NCBI GenBank assembly: GCA_024408905.1
Contig: JAKSUP010000026.1
Span: 1-10,771, forward strand
Source of the DNA: a bacterium
GTDB taxonomy: Bacteria > Cyanobacteriota > Vampirovibrionia > Gastranaerophilales > Gastranaerophilaceae
Length of the DNA stretch: 10,771 nt
Reading direction: 5' to 3'
Shown here in pieces: positions 1 through 5,819 of the stretch (the stretch's first letter is position 1; each line of letters begins with the position of its first letter). The notes beneath the pieces are model-generated. The model was given only the letters and a program-made list of their open reading frames with translations. It made no database searches and was not told the origin of the DNA. The position numbers and the translations under genes were made by a program.

Positions 1-26
1 ATTATTAATCCCTTTTCCCTTTTTCC

Positions 27-55
27 GCTTGAGTTCCCTACTCAAGCTTTTTTTT
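27..55 (+). terminator. Rho-independent terminator of an upstream gene
   Basis: A perfect 7-bp stem (GCTTGAG at 27-33 with CTCAAGC at 41-47) closes a 7-base loop and is followed directly by eight T. The T run lies on the + side only, so it ends a plus-strand transcript that comes from outside the window. Confidence 0.85.
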
Positions 56-181
56 AGGGGTAAATTAGGGGAGAATTTATTTTAATATTTTTTATAAATA
101 ATAAAAAATGCAACAAATTATATATTTTGTTGAGTTGTTATTTATTAATTAAAATTTTATATTTTCTTTTTTATATGTGCA

Positions 182-218
182 TTTTCTTTTCTTTTTTAGC
201 AAAGTAAAGAAAAGAAAA
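182..218. repeat. Left purine/pyrimidine stem-loop of the structured repeat
   Basis: The pyrimidine arm at 182-194 (TTTTCTTTTCTTT) pairs over 13 bp with the purine arm at 206-218. A direct copy of the purine arm at 227-240 (14 bases, identical to 206-219) could pair with the same pyrimidine arm, so two mutually exclusive hairpins are possible. Confidence 0.6.
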
Positions 219-255
219 CGCACCCAAAAGAAAAGAAAACCAGCCAATGTTCGGA

Positions 256-416
256 GCAACCTACGGTTGCAAGACAGAATGGATGTTGCGGGTAAACCCG
301 CACTTTTTCCCTCACTAAAAAACGTTCGGGGTGTTAAAGGCGAGCGTCACTTAGCGAGCCTTAGGGAGCAGGCTTTAGCCTGCAACTATCATCTGGTCAA
401 TTCACCCGAAGGGTGA
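256..416. repeat. Four short GC-rich hairpins inside the structured repeat
   Basis: Four perfect small palindromes occur in 161 bases. They are GCAACC/GGTTGC (256-261 and 265-270), TGCGGGT/ACCCGCA (287-293 and 296-302), GCAGGCT/AGCCTGC (368-374 and 377-383) and TCACCC/GGGTGA (402-407 and 411-416). Loops are 2-3 bases. The tight, GC-rich palindromes in an AT-rich background resemble REP-type repeats rather than coding DNA. Confidence 0.6.
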
Positions 417-448
417 TGTGAACTAAATGGGGTTTTCTCTTTCTTTAA

Positions 449-497
449 GGAGCTTTCTTTCTCTTTTGTTCATAGGGTAAAAGAGAAAGAAAACTCC
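449..497. repeat. Right 19-bp purine/pyrimidine stem-loop of the structured repeat
   Basis: The arm 449-467 (GGAGCTTTCTTTCTCTTTT) pairs with 479-497 over 19 positions with one mismatch, which becomes a G-U pair in RNA transcribed from the minus strand. The loop is 11 bases (468-478). No T run follows directly, so it is not a standard terminator. It mirrors the stem-loop at 182-218 at the other end of the element. Confidence 0.65.
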
Positions 498-582
498 AAA
501 TAAAAGAAATAAAATTAATCAAAACAAACTCAACAAAATATATAAAACGATTAATTTTTTAATTGTAAATGATGAAATCTAT

Positions 583-612
583 AAAAAACACCCACTCTAT
601 TGAGTGGGTGTT
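583..612 (-). terminator. Terminator of the minus-strand gene 633-1412
   Basis: A perfect 11-bp stem (587-597 with 602-612, core CACCCACTC / GAGTGGGTG) has a 4-base loop. Reading the minus strand, it is followed by a run of T (the A run at 583-588). It lies about 20 bases after the stop codon of the gene. Confidence 0.9.
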
Positions 613-632
613 GATTGATATTAAAATTATTA

Positions 633-1412
633 TTAACCAAGTCCGAACTTCGGTGCTGCGTCTCTTGCTTCTTCTTGGCAAAGTTGATTGTAGCTTTCTT
701 TTTCTGCTTTGAGTAATGCCATTCTTTCATCAAGTTCAGCTTTATCAAGTTCAAGCATTGTTTCTTCGTAGTTAAGAGCATCAAGTTCTTCATCTTGTTG
801 GCAAGTAAGCATTGCTTTTTGATTTTCTGCCCAAGCTGTAACATCTTGTTGATACATTGAATTCCATTGTTGCAATTGCATTTGAGCTTGTTGTTGAGCC
901 ATTTGACCGTTACGCATAGCTGTCATAAATGCTGCGACTTGATCTTCAGTATAGTTTGCATATCCTTCACTAGGTTTGTCTTTATCTTTAGGTAAGAATG
1001 TTCCATTGGTCATATATTCGTTGAACATTCCTTCTATTGTTTCTTTATCCATTCCTTCCAGTGGTTCAGCATCTTTATTAGCCTTAAATCCACCTTGTGT
1101 TAATGCATTACCAATAAAGTTGCATATAAATCCGTTTAAACCACCTTGCATATAGCTCATAGGATTCATAACTCCTGATAAGCCCATGCAACCAAGACCC
1201 AATTGATTTTGGAACATAACTGTTGCATTATTTTGCATCATCTTAGCGTTGCTGTCAATTTGAGAGAATAAACTTTGATACCATTTCTGTTTATTCGCGA
1301 TATTCTTTTTGGCACGATCAATCTTGCTCGTGATACCGATACTTTCACGTACAGCTTCATTATATTCGCGAATGACGCGCATTTTTTGAAATACTGCTAA
1401 TAATAGTGCCAT
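633..1412 (-). CDS. Hypothetical protein with helical ends and a hydrophobic Gly/Met-rich centre
   Basis: I do not recognise this 259-residue protein. The first 60 residues and residues about 205-250 are rich in charged and Leu/Ala/Glu residues and look like long helices or coiled coils; the latter includes ETMLELDKAELDERMALLKA. Residues about 62-108 are hydrophobic and rich in Gly, Met and Asn (GLGCMGLSGVMNPMSYMQGG), too polar for a normal membrane helix. Residues 169-190 are Gln/Met-rich. No signal peptide is evident; the start MALLLAVF is only a short apolar stretch before charged residues. The C-terminus is PKFGLG. A GGAG lies 12 bases before the ATG, a long but usable spacing, and a strong terminator follows. 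The helix, hydrophobic patch, helix layout recalls secreted translocator or filament proteins of type III-like systems, but that is only an analogy. It appears to be transcribed alone. Confidence 0.85.
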   Translation of the reverse strand: MALLLAVFQKMRVIREYNEAVRESIGITSKIDRAKKNIANKQKWYQSLFSQIDSNAKMMQNNATVMFQNQLGLGCMGLSGVMNPMSYMQGGLNGFICNFIGNALTQGGFKANKDAEPLEGMDKETIEGMFNEYMTNGTFLPKDKDKPSEGYANYTEDQVAAFMTAMRNGQMAQQQAQMQLQQWNSMYQQDVTAWAENQKAMLTCQQDEELDALNYEETMLELDKAELDERMALLKAEKESYNQLCQEEARDAAPKFGLG

Positions 1413-1530
1413 TTTTTATACTGTCTCCGTAATTTTTGATTACTCGTATATATATAAAGTATATTTATCTTGCTAAATTTCACTTTTTTGAGTATTTTGT
1501 TACAAAACTTTACAATCAAATGTATTTAAT

Positions 1531-1552
1531 AAGTATATACTTTTGCTATAAT
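1531..1552 (+). promoter_or_regulatory. Extended -10 promoter with a palindrome in the spacer (TOPRIM gene)
   Basis: TGCTATAAT at 1544-1552 is a consensus extended -10 element. No good -35 is visible (ATTTAA at 1524-1529 at 17-bp spacing). Directly upstream, at 1531-1542, is the perfect 12-bp palindrome AAGTATATACTT, placed where a repressor would block polymerase. Transcription would start near 1559, leaving a leader of about 58 bases. Confidence 0.5.
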
Positions 1553-1570
1553 GTGCATTGTTACTCAATC

Positions 1571-1627
1571 ATGCAACATTTGATTAAATGTAAAAAAAAT
1601 TATAGAATAGTTACAAATGAAGTATAA
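1571..1627 (+). other. Possible 18-codon upstream ORF overlapping the TOPRIM start
   Basis: An ATG 12 bases downstream of the inferred transcription start opens MQHLIKCKKNYRIVTNEV and stops at 1625-1627, 11 bases inside the TOPRIM gene in another frame. Such an overlap can couple translation of the second gene, which itself lacks a Shine-Dalgarno sequence. There is no ribosome binding site before this ATG either, so it may be chance. Confidence 0.2.
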
Positions 1628-2570
1628 ATTATTAACAAAAGAACAAATTTTATTATCTGTAGATCGTTTAACAAGATTTAAAAATACAAAGGACAAGTAT
1701 CTTAGAGTATATAAAGATATTATAGTATCAAATCTAATTGAACCCAAGTTATCTAAAAAAGATATTGAGAAGATGGATATATCAGAAATCACATCTATTG
1801 TATCTGAAATATTTAATGCTGCTTTAGGTAAAAATAGGGATTTAACAATTAATAAAATGTTAAAAAAACAAGAAAACAGGGTATTTATTAACTCAAATGA
1901 AACGCAAAAATTGTTAGATAATGATATTAATTATAATGCACTCTTGGAATATATTGATGAGAATGCGCCAGTAAATCTCTTATGGCTAAAGAATATTATC
2001 CAACAAAATAGTATAAAAATCAGAGAAGAAAAACTTTTAAAATATCCATTAGAAAAAATAATATTGGTCGAAGGTATTACTGAAGAAATCTTATTACCGG
2101 CATTTTCCAAATTTATGGAAAAGGATTTTTATGCCAAAGGGGTGCAAATCATTGGAGCAGGTGGTAAAAATCAGGTCGTAAAAAAATATTACGAACTTAT
2201 AAATGAGGTAAAATTACCTATATTTATTTTATTAGACAATGATGCTCAAGAAAATATTAAGCAAATTCAACCTAAATTAAGAAAAATTGATAGAATTCAC
2301 CTTGTTTCTTGTGGCGAATTTGAAGATTTACTACCTAAAACATTAATTATTAAAACAGTTAATTCTCATTTTGCAAACTTTTCTGAAGTTTCAGAAAAAG
2401 ACTTTGATAACGAATGTTCAACTGTCAATATTTTAGAAAATTTATATAAAACAAAAGGATTACACGAGTTTAAAAAAGCAGAATTTGCGAAGTTAGTAAA
2501 AGAAAAAATTTCAGAATACAGTGATATTTCCACAGAAATCAAAGAAATAATAACTGAAATATTTGCTTGA
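1617..2570 (+). CDS. Stand-alone OLD-type TOPRIM domain protein, putative nuclease
   Basis: The 317-residue protein has a TOPRIM fold of the OLD-nuclease type in its second half. The sequence shows ILVEGITEEILLP (E152 and E156), a Gly-rich IIGAGGKNQVV segment at 178-188, LLDND with D207 and D209, and GEFEDLLP at 233-240. These match the conserved glutamate, DxD and EfED positions that bind metal in OLD-family proteins. The first 140 residues are helical and unlike the ABC-type ATPase that OLD and GajA proteins carry, so this is a TOPRIM module without its usual motor; no ATPase gene lies beside it. OLD-type TOPRIM domains cut or nick nucleic acid in anti-phage systems such as OLD, Gabija and PARIS, so a defence role is possible but inferred. 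The start has no Shine-Dalgarno sequence; it is the first ATG of the frame and keeps the full helical N-terminus. tRNA-Lys(UUU) follows 91 bases after the stop. Confidence 0.8.
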   Translation: MKYKLLTKEQILLSVDRLTRFKNTKDKYLRVYKDIIVSNLIEPKLSKKDIEKMDISEITSIVSEIFNAALGKNRDLTINKMLKKQENRVFINSNETQKLLDNDINYNALLEYIDENAPVNLLWLKNIIQQNSIKIREEKLLKYPLEKIILVEGITEEILLPAFSKFMEKDFYAKGVQIIGAGGKNQVVKKYYELINEVKLPIFILLDNDAQENIKQIQPKLRKIDRIHLVSCGEFEDLLPKTLIIKTVNSHFANFSEVSEKDFDNECSTVNILENLYKTKGLHEFKKAEFAKLVKEKISEYSDISTEIKEIITEIFA

Positions 2571-2595
2571 CACTAAATTATGTTCTTGATAACAT
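2567..2595 (+). promoter_or_regulatory. Probable promoter of tRNA-Lys
   Basis: TTGACA (2567-2572), with the TGA stop of the TOPRIM gene inside it, is followed after 17 bases by TAACAT (2590-2595). The -35 is perfect and the -10 matches 4 of 6 positions. Initiation near 2602 would give a 5' leader of about 60 bases with a small stem-loop (GTCAG 2606-2610 with CTGAC 2618-2622), removed by RNase P. The TATAAT at 2654-2659 is too close to the mature 5' end to serve. Confidence 0.4.
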
Positions 2596-2661
2596 AACTC
2601 TTGTAGTCAGAGAGAAGCTGACACAAATAGCCGGAATCGGTAAATAGTTTAAATATAATTT

Positions 2662-2734
2662 GCGCTTGTAGCTCAGCAGGTAGAGCACTCCCCTTTTAAG
2701 GGATAGGTCGCGCGTTCGAATCGCGCCAAGCGCA
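2662..2734 (+). tRNA. tRNA-Lys (anticodon UUU)
   Basis: All parts of a cloverleaf are present. The acceptor stem GCGCTTG (2662-2668) pairs perfectly with CAAGCGC (2727-2733). The D stem is GCTC/GAGC (2671-2674, 2683-2686). The anticodon loop CTTTTAA (2693-2699) has anticodon TTT at 2695-2697. The T stem GCGCG/CGCGC encloses TTCGAAT (2715-2721). The discriminator is A2734. CCA is not encoded and must be added enzymatically. The outermost anticodon-stem pair is a C-U mismatch (2688 and 2704); the other four pair. U34 of this tRNA is a classic target of the MnmE/MnmG/MnmC pathway. Confidence 0.97.
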
Positions 2735-2748
2735 ATTTTTTGTGCAAT

Positions 2749-2775
2749 AAAACGAGTCCTTATGATTCACTTTTT
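2749..2775 (+). terminator. Weak terminator after tRNA-Lys
   Basis: GAGTC (2754-2758) pairs with GATTC (2764-2768), including one G-U pair. The stem is flanked by AAAA and TTTTT, giving a longer interrupted stem followed by T-rich DNA. The 13-base string AATAAAACGAGTC (2746-2758) recurs at 5756-5768 inside the stronger terminator there, suggesting the same terminator type in a decayed form. Confidence 0.4.
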
Positions 2776-2856
2776 ATTTATTTTATTAAGTATTAATGTG
2801 ACTGTATAGTATTTCTTTAATCATTATTCTCAACATACTTACTTTTAGTAGACGGA

Positions 2857-2867
2857 TATAATATAAT
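2857..2867 (+). promoter_or_regulatory. Possible -10 region for the esterase unit
   Basis: Two overlapping TATAAT hexamers (2857-2862 and 2862-2867) lie about 35 bases before the esterase start. No convincing -35 is seen at 16-18 bases upstream. The call rests on the -10 match and on position after the tRNA terminator. Confidence 0.3.
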
Positions 2868-2900
2868 ATTTTATGATGGTATATGTAAGAAAGGATTTAT

Positions 2901-4508
2901 ATGAAAAAGTGTATTGTTTCTATCGTTATAATTATATTAGTTGTTTTGGGGCTTGGCACTTGGTATGTAAGTGATAAAACAGTAAAATGTAATAATGGAA
3001 TATTTATGGGTAAAAATGCAGACAAAACTGATGTTCTTGCATTTAAAGGTATTCCTTATGCCCAAAAACCAGTAGGAGATTTAAGATGGAAAGCACCTTT
3101 AGAAGCACCTAAAAGCAACAAACCTCATTTTGCTTTTAAATATAATACATTAGCCCTTCAAAACAATTCCCCATATGACTTTGAAGAATTTAAAACAAGC
3201 GAAGATTGTTTAAAATTAAATATTTGGACAAGTGATTTAAAAGGTAAAAATAAGCCTGTTATGGTTTACTTTCATGGTGGGGCTTACGGTTGGGAAGGTA
3301 TTCCATATTCAATATATGATGCACAATATCTCGTAAATGAATACAAAGATATTATTGTTGTTTCAATAGATTACAGAGTTAATTTAATGGGATTTAGTGA
3401 TTTTAGTGACATTACGGGGGGCGAAAATTTTAAAGATGCACCTTATCTTGGAATCCTTGATTGTATTATGGGATTAAAATGGGTTAATCAAAATATAGAA
3501 AAATTTGGAGGGGATCCTAATAATATAACTATTTTCGGAGAATCAGCCGGGGGTGGTATAGTTAGTATTTTAATGACTTTAGATGATGCTCAAGGTTTGT
3601 TTAAAAGGGTTATTGCACAATCAGGAACATTAAATTTAACTTCATCACTTGCTGATTTTAAAGCAAAAGGACAAGCAAAAGCCTTTTTAGATGCTACCGG
3701 TTCAAAAAATATGGATGATCTAATGAAACTCAACGAAAAACAAATCGTTGATGCTATGAAACAACCTTCAAAAAATGTGGTAGTCGAAGGAGTTTCCGGA
3801 GTTGGCTATCTTAACAATATGCCTTTAAAAGGAAGTGGAAGTATTATTGCTGAAAATCCTTATAAAGTCTTAGAAAACGGTTTGTCAAAAGATGTAGATT
3901 TGATGATAGGAACTAATGCTGATGAGTTTAGGTATTGGATACTTGAAATGCAACAGGATACTTTAGACAAAAATTTTGAAACATATTCTTTGTATATAAA
4001 AGCAAGGGCTCAATTAGCCGATAAAAATCTACGAAACAAATATATGTCAGTAATTACTACGGATAATGATAAATACAGTGAAAAATACAAAGATATTTGG
4101 AAAAATACCGAACTCGGGAGCGATTTATGGTTCAGAATGCCAAGTATTAAAACAGCTGAATCTCATATCAAAGCAAATGGCAAAGGCAAAACTTATATAT
4201 ATTATTATGAAAAAAGATGCGACATAAATGATTGGAGAGGTGCAGCTCACGCAGCTGAATTACCGTACGTATTTTATAATTTAAACTATAAAGAATACGG
4301 TTCTGTTGATAAAGAGCTTGCAAAAAATCTTTCTAACGCTTGGGTAAATTTTGCAAGAACAGGTAATCCAAGTACTGATTTTGCACAGTGGACTCAATAT
4401 GATTTAAAAGACAGAAACACAATGGTCATAGGCAATGATAATTCGATGACAATGAAAAAAGATTACAAAGGAATTCAAAGACAGTTGCTTGATGGACTTA
4501 TAAAATAA
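2901..4508 (+). CDS. Membrane-anchored or exported type-B carboxylesterase
   Basis: This 535-residue protein is a complete alpha/beta-hydrolase of the carboxylesterase type B (PnbA/cholinesterase-like) family. Family motifs run in order: GIPYAQKPVGDLRWKAP (50-66), the EDCLKLNIW segment (101-109), oxyanion-hole HGGAY (125-129), SIDYRVNLMGF (155-165), nucleophile elbow GESAGG with Ser215, GTNADEF with the likely acid Glu342, and the HAAELPYVF segment with His450. The catalytic triad is therefore intact. Residues 5-23 form one strong hydrophobic helix after a short basic start; there is no clear cleavage site or lipobox, so it is either a signal peptide or an N-terminal anchor holding the enzyme outside the membrane. 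AGAAAGGA precedes the ATG at normal spacing. It hydrolyses carboxylic esters; the natural substrate cannot be read from the sequence. The next gene follows after 40 bases, probably in one operon. Confidence 0.93.
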   Translation: MKKCIVSIVIIILVVLGLGTWYVSDKTVKCNNGIFMGKNADKTDVLAFKGIPYAQKPVGDLRWKAPLEAPKSNKPHFAFKYNTLALQNNSPYDFEEFKTSEDCLKLNIWTSDLKGKNKPVMVYFHGGAYGWEGIPYSIYDAQYLVNEYKDIIVVSIDYRVNLMGFSDFSDITGGENFKDAPYLGILDCIMGLKWVNQNIEKFGGDPNNITIFGESAGGGIVSILMTLDDAQGLFKRVIAQSGTLNLTSSLADFKAKGQAKAFLDATGSKNMDDLMKLNEKQIVDAMKQPSKNVVVEGVSGVGYLNNMPLKGSGSIIAENPYKVLENGLSKDVDLMIGTNADEFRYWILEMQQDTLDKNFETYSLYIKARAQLADKNLRNKYMSVITTDNDKYSEKYKDIWKNTELGSDLWFRMPSIKTAESHIKANGKGKTYIYYYEKRCDINDWRGAAHAAELPYVFYNLNYKEYGSVDKELAKNLSNAWVNFARTGNPSTDFAQWTQYDLKDRNTMVIGNDNSMTMKKDYKGIQRQLLDGLIK

Positions 4509-4548
4509 TAAATCTATTTGAATTTTGTATTGATACAAGGAGTACTTT

Positions 4549-5583
4549 ATGAAAAAAATATTATCATTTTTGTTCACTTTAATTATATTTGCTGTTACTA
4601 CACATAGCGCAAGCGCAGAAGATATAATTAAAAGTTATCAAGGATACACGATTCTGAATAAAAAATTATCGGAAATTCTTCCTCTTATTGATGCAGCTGT
4701 CGAGGGAGAAAGAAATATAATTAAATTAAACAGTACAAATACATATTACTGGTCAAATAATAATGAGCATGTGTATTTAAGAGTATATGCCGCGAATGAT
4801 AATACCGATTTGTATATAGTTGCAGATACGCCTTATGCTGAACATAATAATAGTATTACGGATTTATTGAAGTCTCGTGGTTATGAATACAAAGCTATTA
4901 ATGACGAGGAAGCATTAAAAGAATACAAATTTGATTTTGTTGATTGCGCGCGCTCTGGCGCCCTTGATGGTTTATTTGTTCTGCCTGATTATATAAAACC
5001 TTTAAAAAATGGAGTCGGAAAGGTGAATGCGAGAATCTCTAAATTTTCGAAGAAAAATTCTGCAATTCCTTATACAGAAGATAATGAACCAATTAATTTA
5101 ACATGTGTTGACACTAAAACATATTCAAATACAGAAGCTCAGGTTAAAATTATTCAAAAAGAATACAGGTTAAAAAATAAAGAAAATAAATACGTGCATG
5201 CTTTCGAATATGTTCTTCATAATGAGGCTGAATCGCCGATAAATATTGACAAAGTTACATCTGAAAAATTAGCAAGTATAAAAGATGTTGAAGCCGATGC
5301 TTTTGTTGACATAGATCGTTTAAATGTTTTGGATTTCTTTGGCTCATTTCCACCTGCAGTAATTTGCACTTGTGGGTTATCTCTTATCGGATGCGTACCT
5401 AATATGGTCAGAACCGTAAATTTAACAAAAGAATCTGTGAGGTATGCGCATCTGTTACCCGAAAATTACAATTTACCTGCCAATCATAAAATGAGAATTT
5501 TGGTTTTAAAATACAAAAATGCGCCAAAACCTCTCAATTTTACAGTAACGAGGGGGGGACAAACATACACATTTTCATTTTAA
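4549..5583 (+). CDS. Exported protein of unknown function
   Basis: I do not recognise this 344-residue family. It starts with a clear signal peptide: MKK, a hydrophobic core, then HSASA before E24, a good signal peptidase I site after residue 23. The rest is mixed alpha/beta. Residues about 262-290 form a second apolar stretch with three cysteines close together (C273, C275, C282) and many Gly/Pro residues, perhaps a membrane hairpin or a buried disulfide region. The last 30 residues (KPLNFTVTRGGQTYTFSF) look like beta strands and end on an aromatic residue, a pattern also seen at the ends of outer-membrane or surface proteins. AAGGAG (4537-4542) lies 6 bases before the ATG, preceded by a small palindrome TTGTAT/ATACAA (4525-4538) that overlaps its first bases. 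It is 40 bases behind the esterase gene, so the two are probably cotranscribed and may act together in the envelope. Confidence 0.88.
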   Translation: MKKILSFLFTLIIFAVTTHSASAEDIIKSYQGYTILNKKLSEILPLIDAAVEGERNIIKLNSTNTYYWSNNNEHVYLRVYAANDNTDLYIVADTPYAEHNNSITDLLKSRGYEYKAINDEEALKEYKFDFVDCARSGALDGLFVLPDYIKPLKNGVGKVNARISKFSKKNSAIPYTEDNEPINLTCVDTKTYSNTEAQVKIIQKEYRLKNKENKYVHAFEYVLHNEAESPINIDKVTSEKLASIKDVEADAFVDIDRLNVLDFFGSFPPAVICTCGLSLIGCVPNMVRTVNLTKESVRYAHLLPENYNLPANHKMRILVLKYKNAPKPLNFTVTRGGQTYTFSF

Positions 5584-5669
5584 CTACGAGCTTTTTTGGT
5601 TCTAAACCAATGTGCCAAAAGTGCTGAAATAACGAAGACTACAATTGTTGCTACAAATACATGGCGCAA
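5580..5669 (-). CDS. Possible 29-residue single-span membrane peptide
   Basis: On the minus strand a TTG start opens MRHVFVATIVVFVISALLAHWFRTKKARS and stops at 5582-5580, four bases inside the 3' end of the opposite gene. The peptide is one ideal transmembrane helix (residues 4-20) followed by a basic tail, the usual design of small bacterial membrane proteins. Against it: the start is TTG, no Shine-Dalgarno sequence is visible, and an in-frame TGA stands directly before the TTG. It could be a real small protein, the remnant of a longer membrane gene, or chance. Confidence 0.22.
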   Translation of the reverse strand: MRHVFVATIVVFVISALLAHWFRTKKARS

Positions 5670-5756
5670 TCACATACCGTTATTAATTATCAAATCTAGT
5701 GTTCATTGCCATTAAACATGAGCGAGCAAGACAATCTTACCAAACTTTTTTGTAAA

Positions 5757-5785
5757 ATAAAACGAGTCATTAAAACTCGTTTTAT
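5757..5785. terminator. Bidirectional terminator between the exported-protein gene and gmk
   Basis: A perfect 11-bp stem, ATAAAACGAGT (5757-5767) with ACTCGTTTTAT (5775-5785), encloses a 7-base loop. The A/T-rich base of the stem gives a T run after the GC core on both strands, so the hairpin can stop transcripts of the plus-strand unit and of the convergent gmk gene. Confidence 0.8.
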
Positions 5786-5819
5786 ATAACCATTTATGAA
5801 AATAAAAATATAATTTTAA

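Larger units (their letters stand above)
119..544. repeat. Structured repeat, MITE- or REP-like, bounded by inverted repeats
   Basis: The ends are inverted copies of each other. Positions 119-136 and 527-544 match over 18 of 18 bases, and the ungapped match continues inward to 150 and 513 with 28 of 32 bases paired. Just inside each arm lies a purine/pyrimidine stem-loop (182-218 and 449-497), and the middle carries four short GC-rich hairpins. The interior is clearly richer in G and C than the flanks. No transposase or convincing reading frame is present. The arms end in TATA, so a TA target duplication, as in IS630/mariner-type MITEs, is possible but cannot be separated from the arms themselves. 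This is inferred to be a non-autonomous mobile or dispersed structured repeat. It could instead be a transcribed structured RNA or a cluster of transcript-end hairpins. Copies elsewhere in the genome would decide. Confidence 0.5.

Noticed and set aside
177..416. Open frame of 79 codons on the plus strand inside the structured repeat
   Set aside because: It is translated from purine/pyrimidine tracts and palindromes, has no ribosome binding site and a composition of no protein family; the DNA structure explains it better.
551..844. Open frame of 97 codons on the minus strand
   Set aside because: It overlaps the 3' end and terminator of the gene at 633-1412 in another frame and reads like a shadow.
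1436..1627. Open frame of 63 codons on the plus strand before the TOPRIM gene
   Set aside because: Its start lies upstream of the promoter at 1544-1552, so only its last 18 codons could be transcribed from there; it has no ribosome binding site and is AT-rich random sequence.
2654..2659. TATAAT directly before the tRNA as its promoter
   Set aside because: It would start transcription inside the mature tRNA; the TTGACA/TAACAT pair further upstream fits better.
2662..2734. tRNA-Lys as an attachment site of an integrated element
   Set aside because: No copy of the tRNA 3' end, integrase or phage gene is visible in the window.
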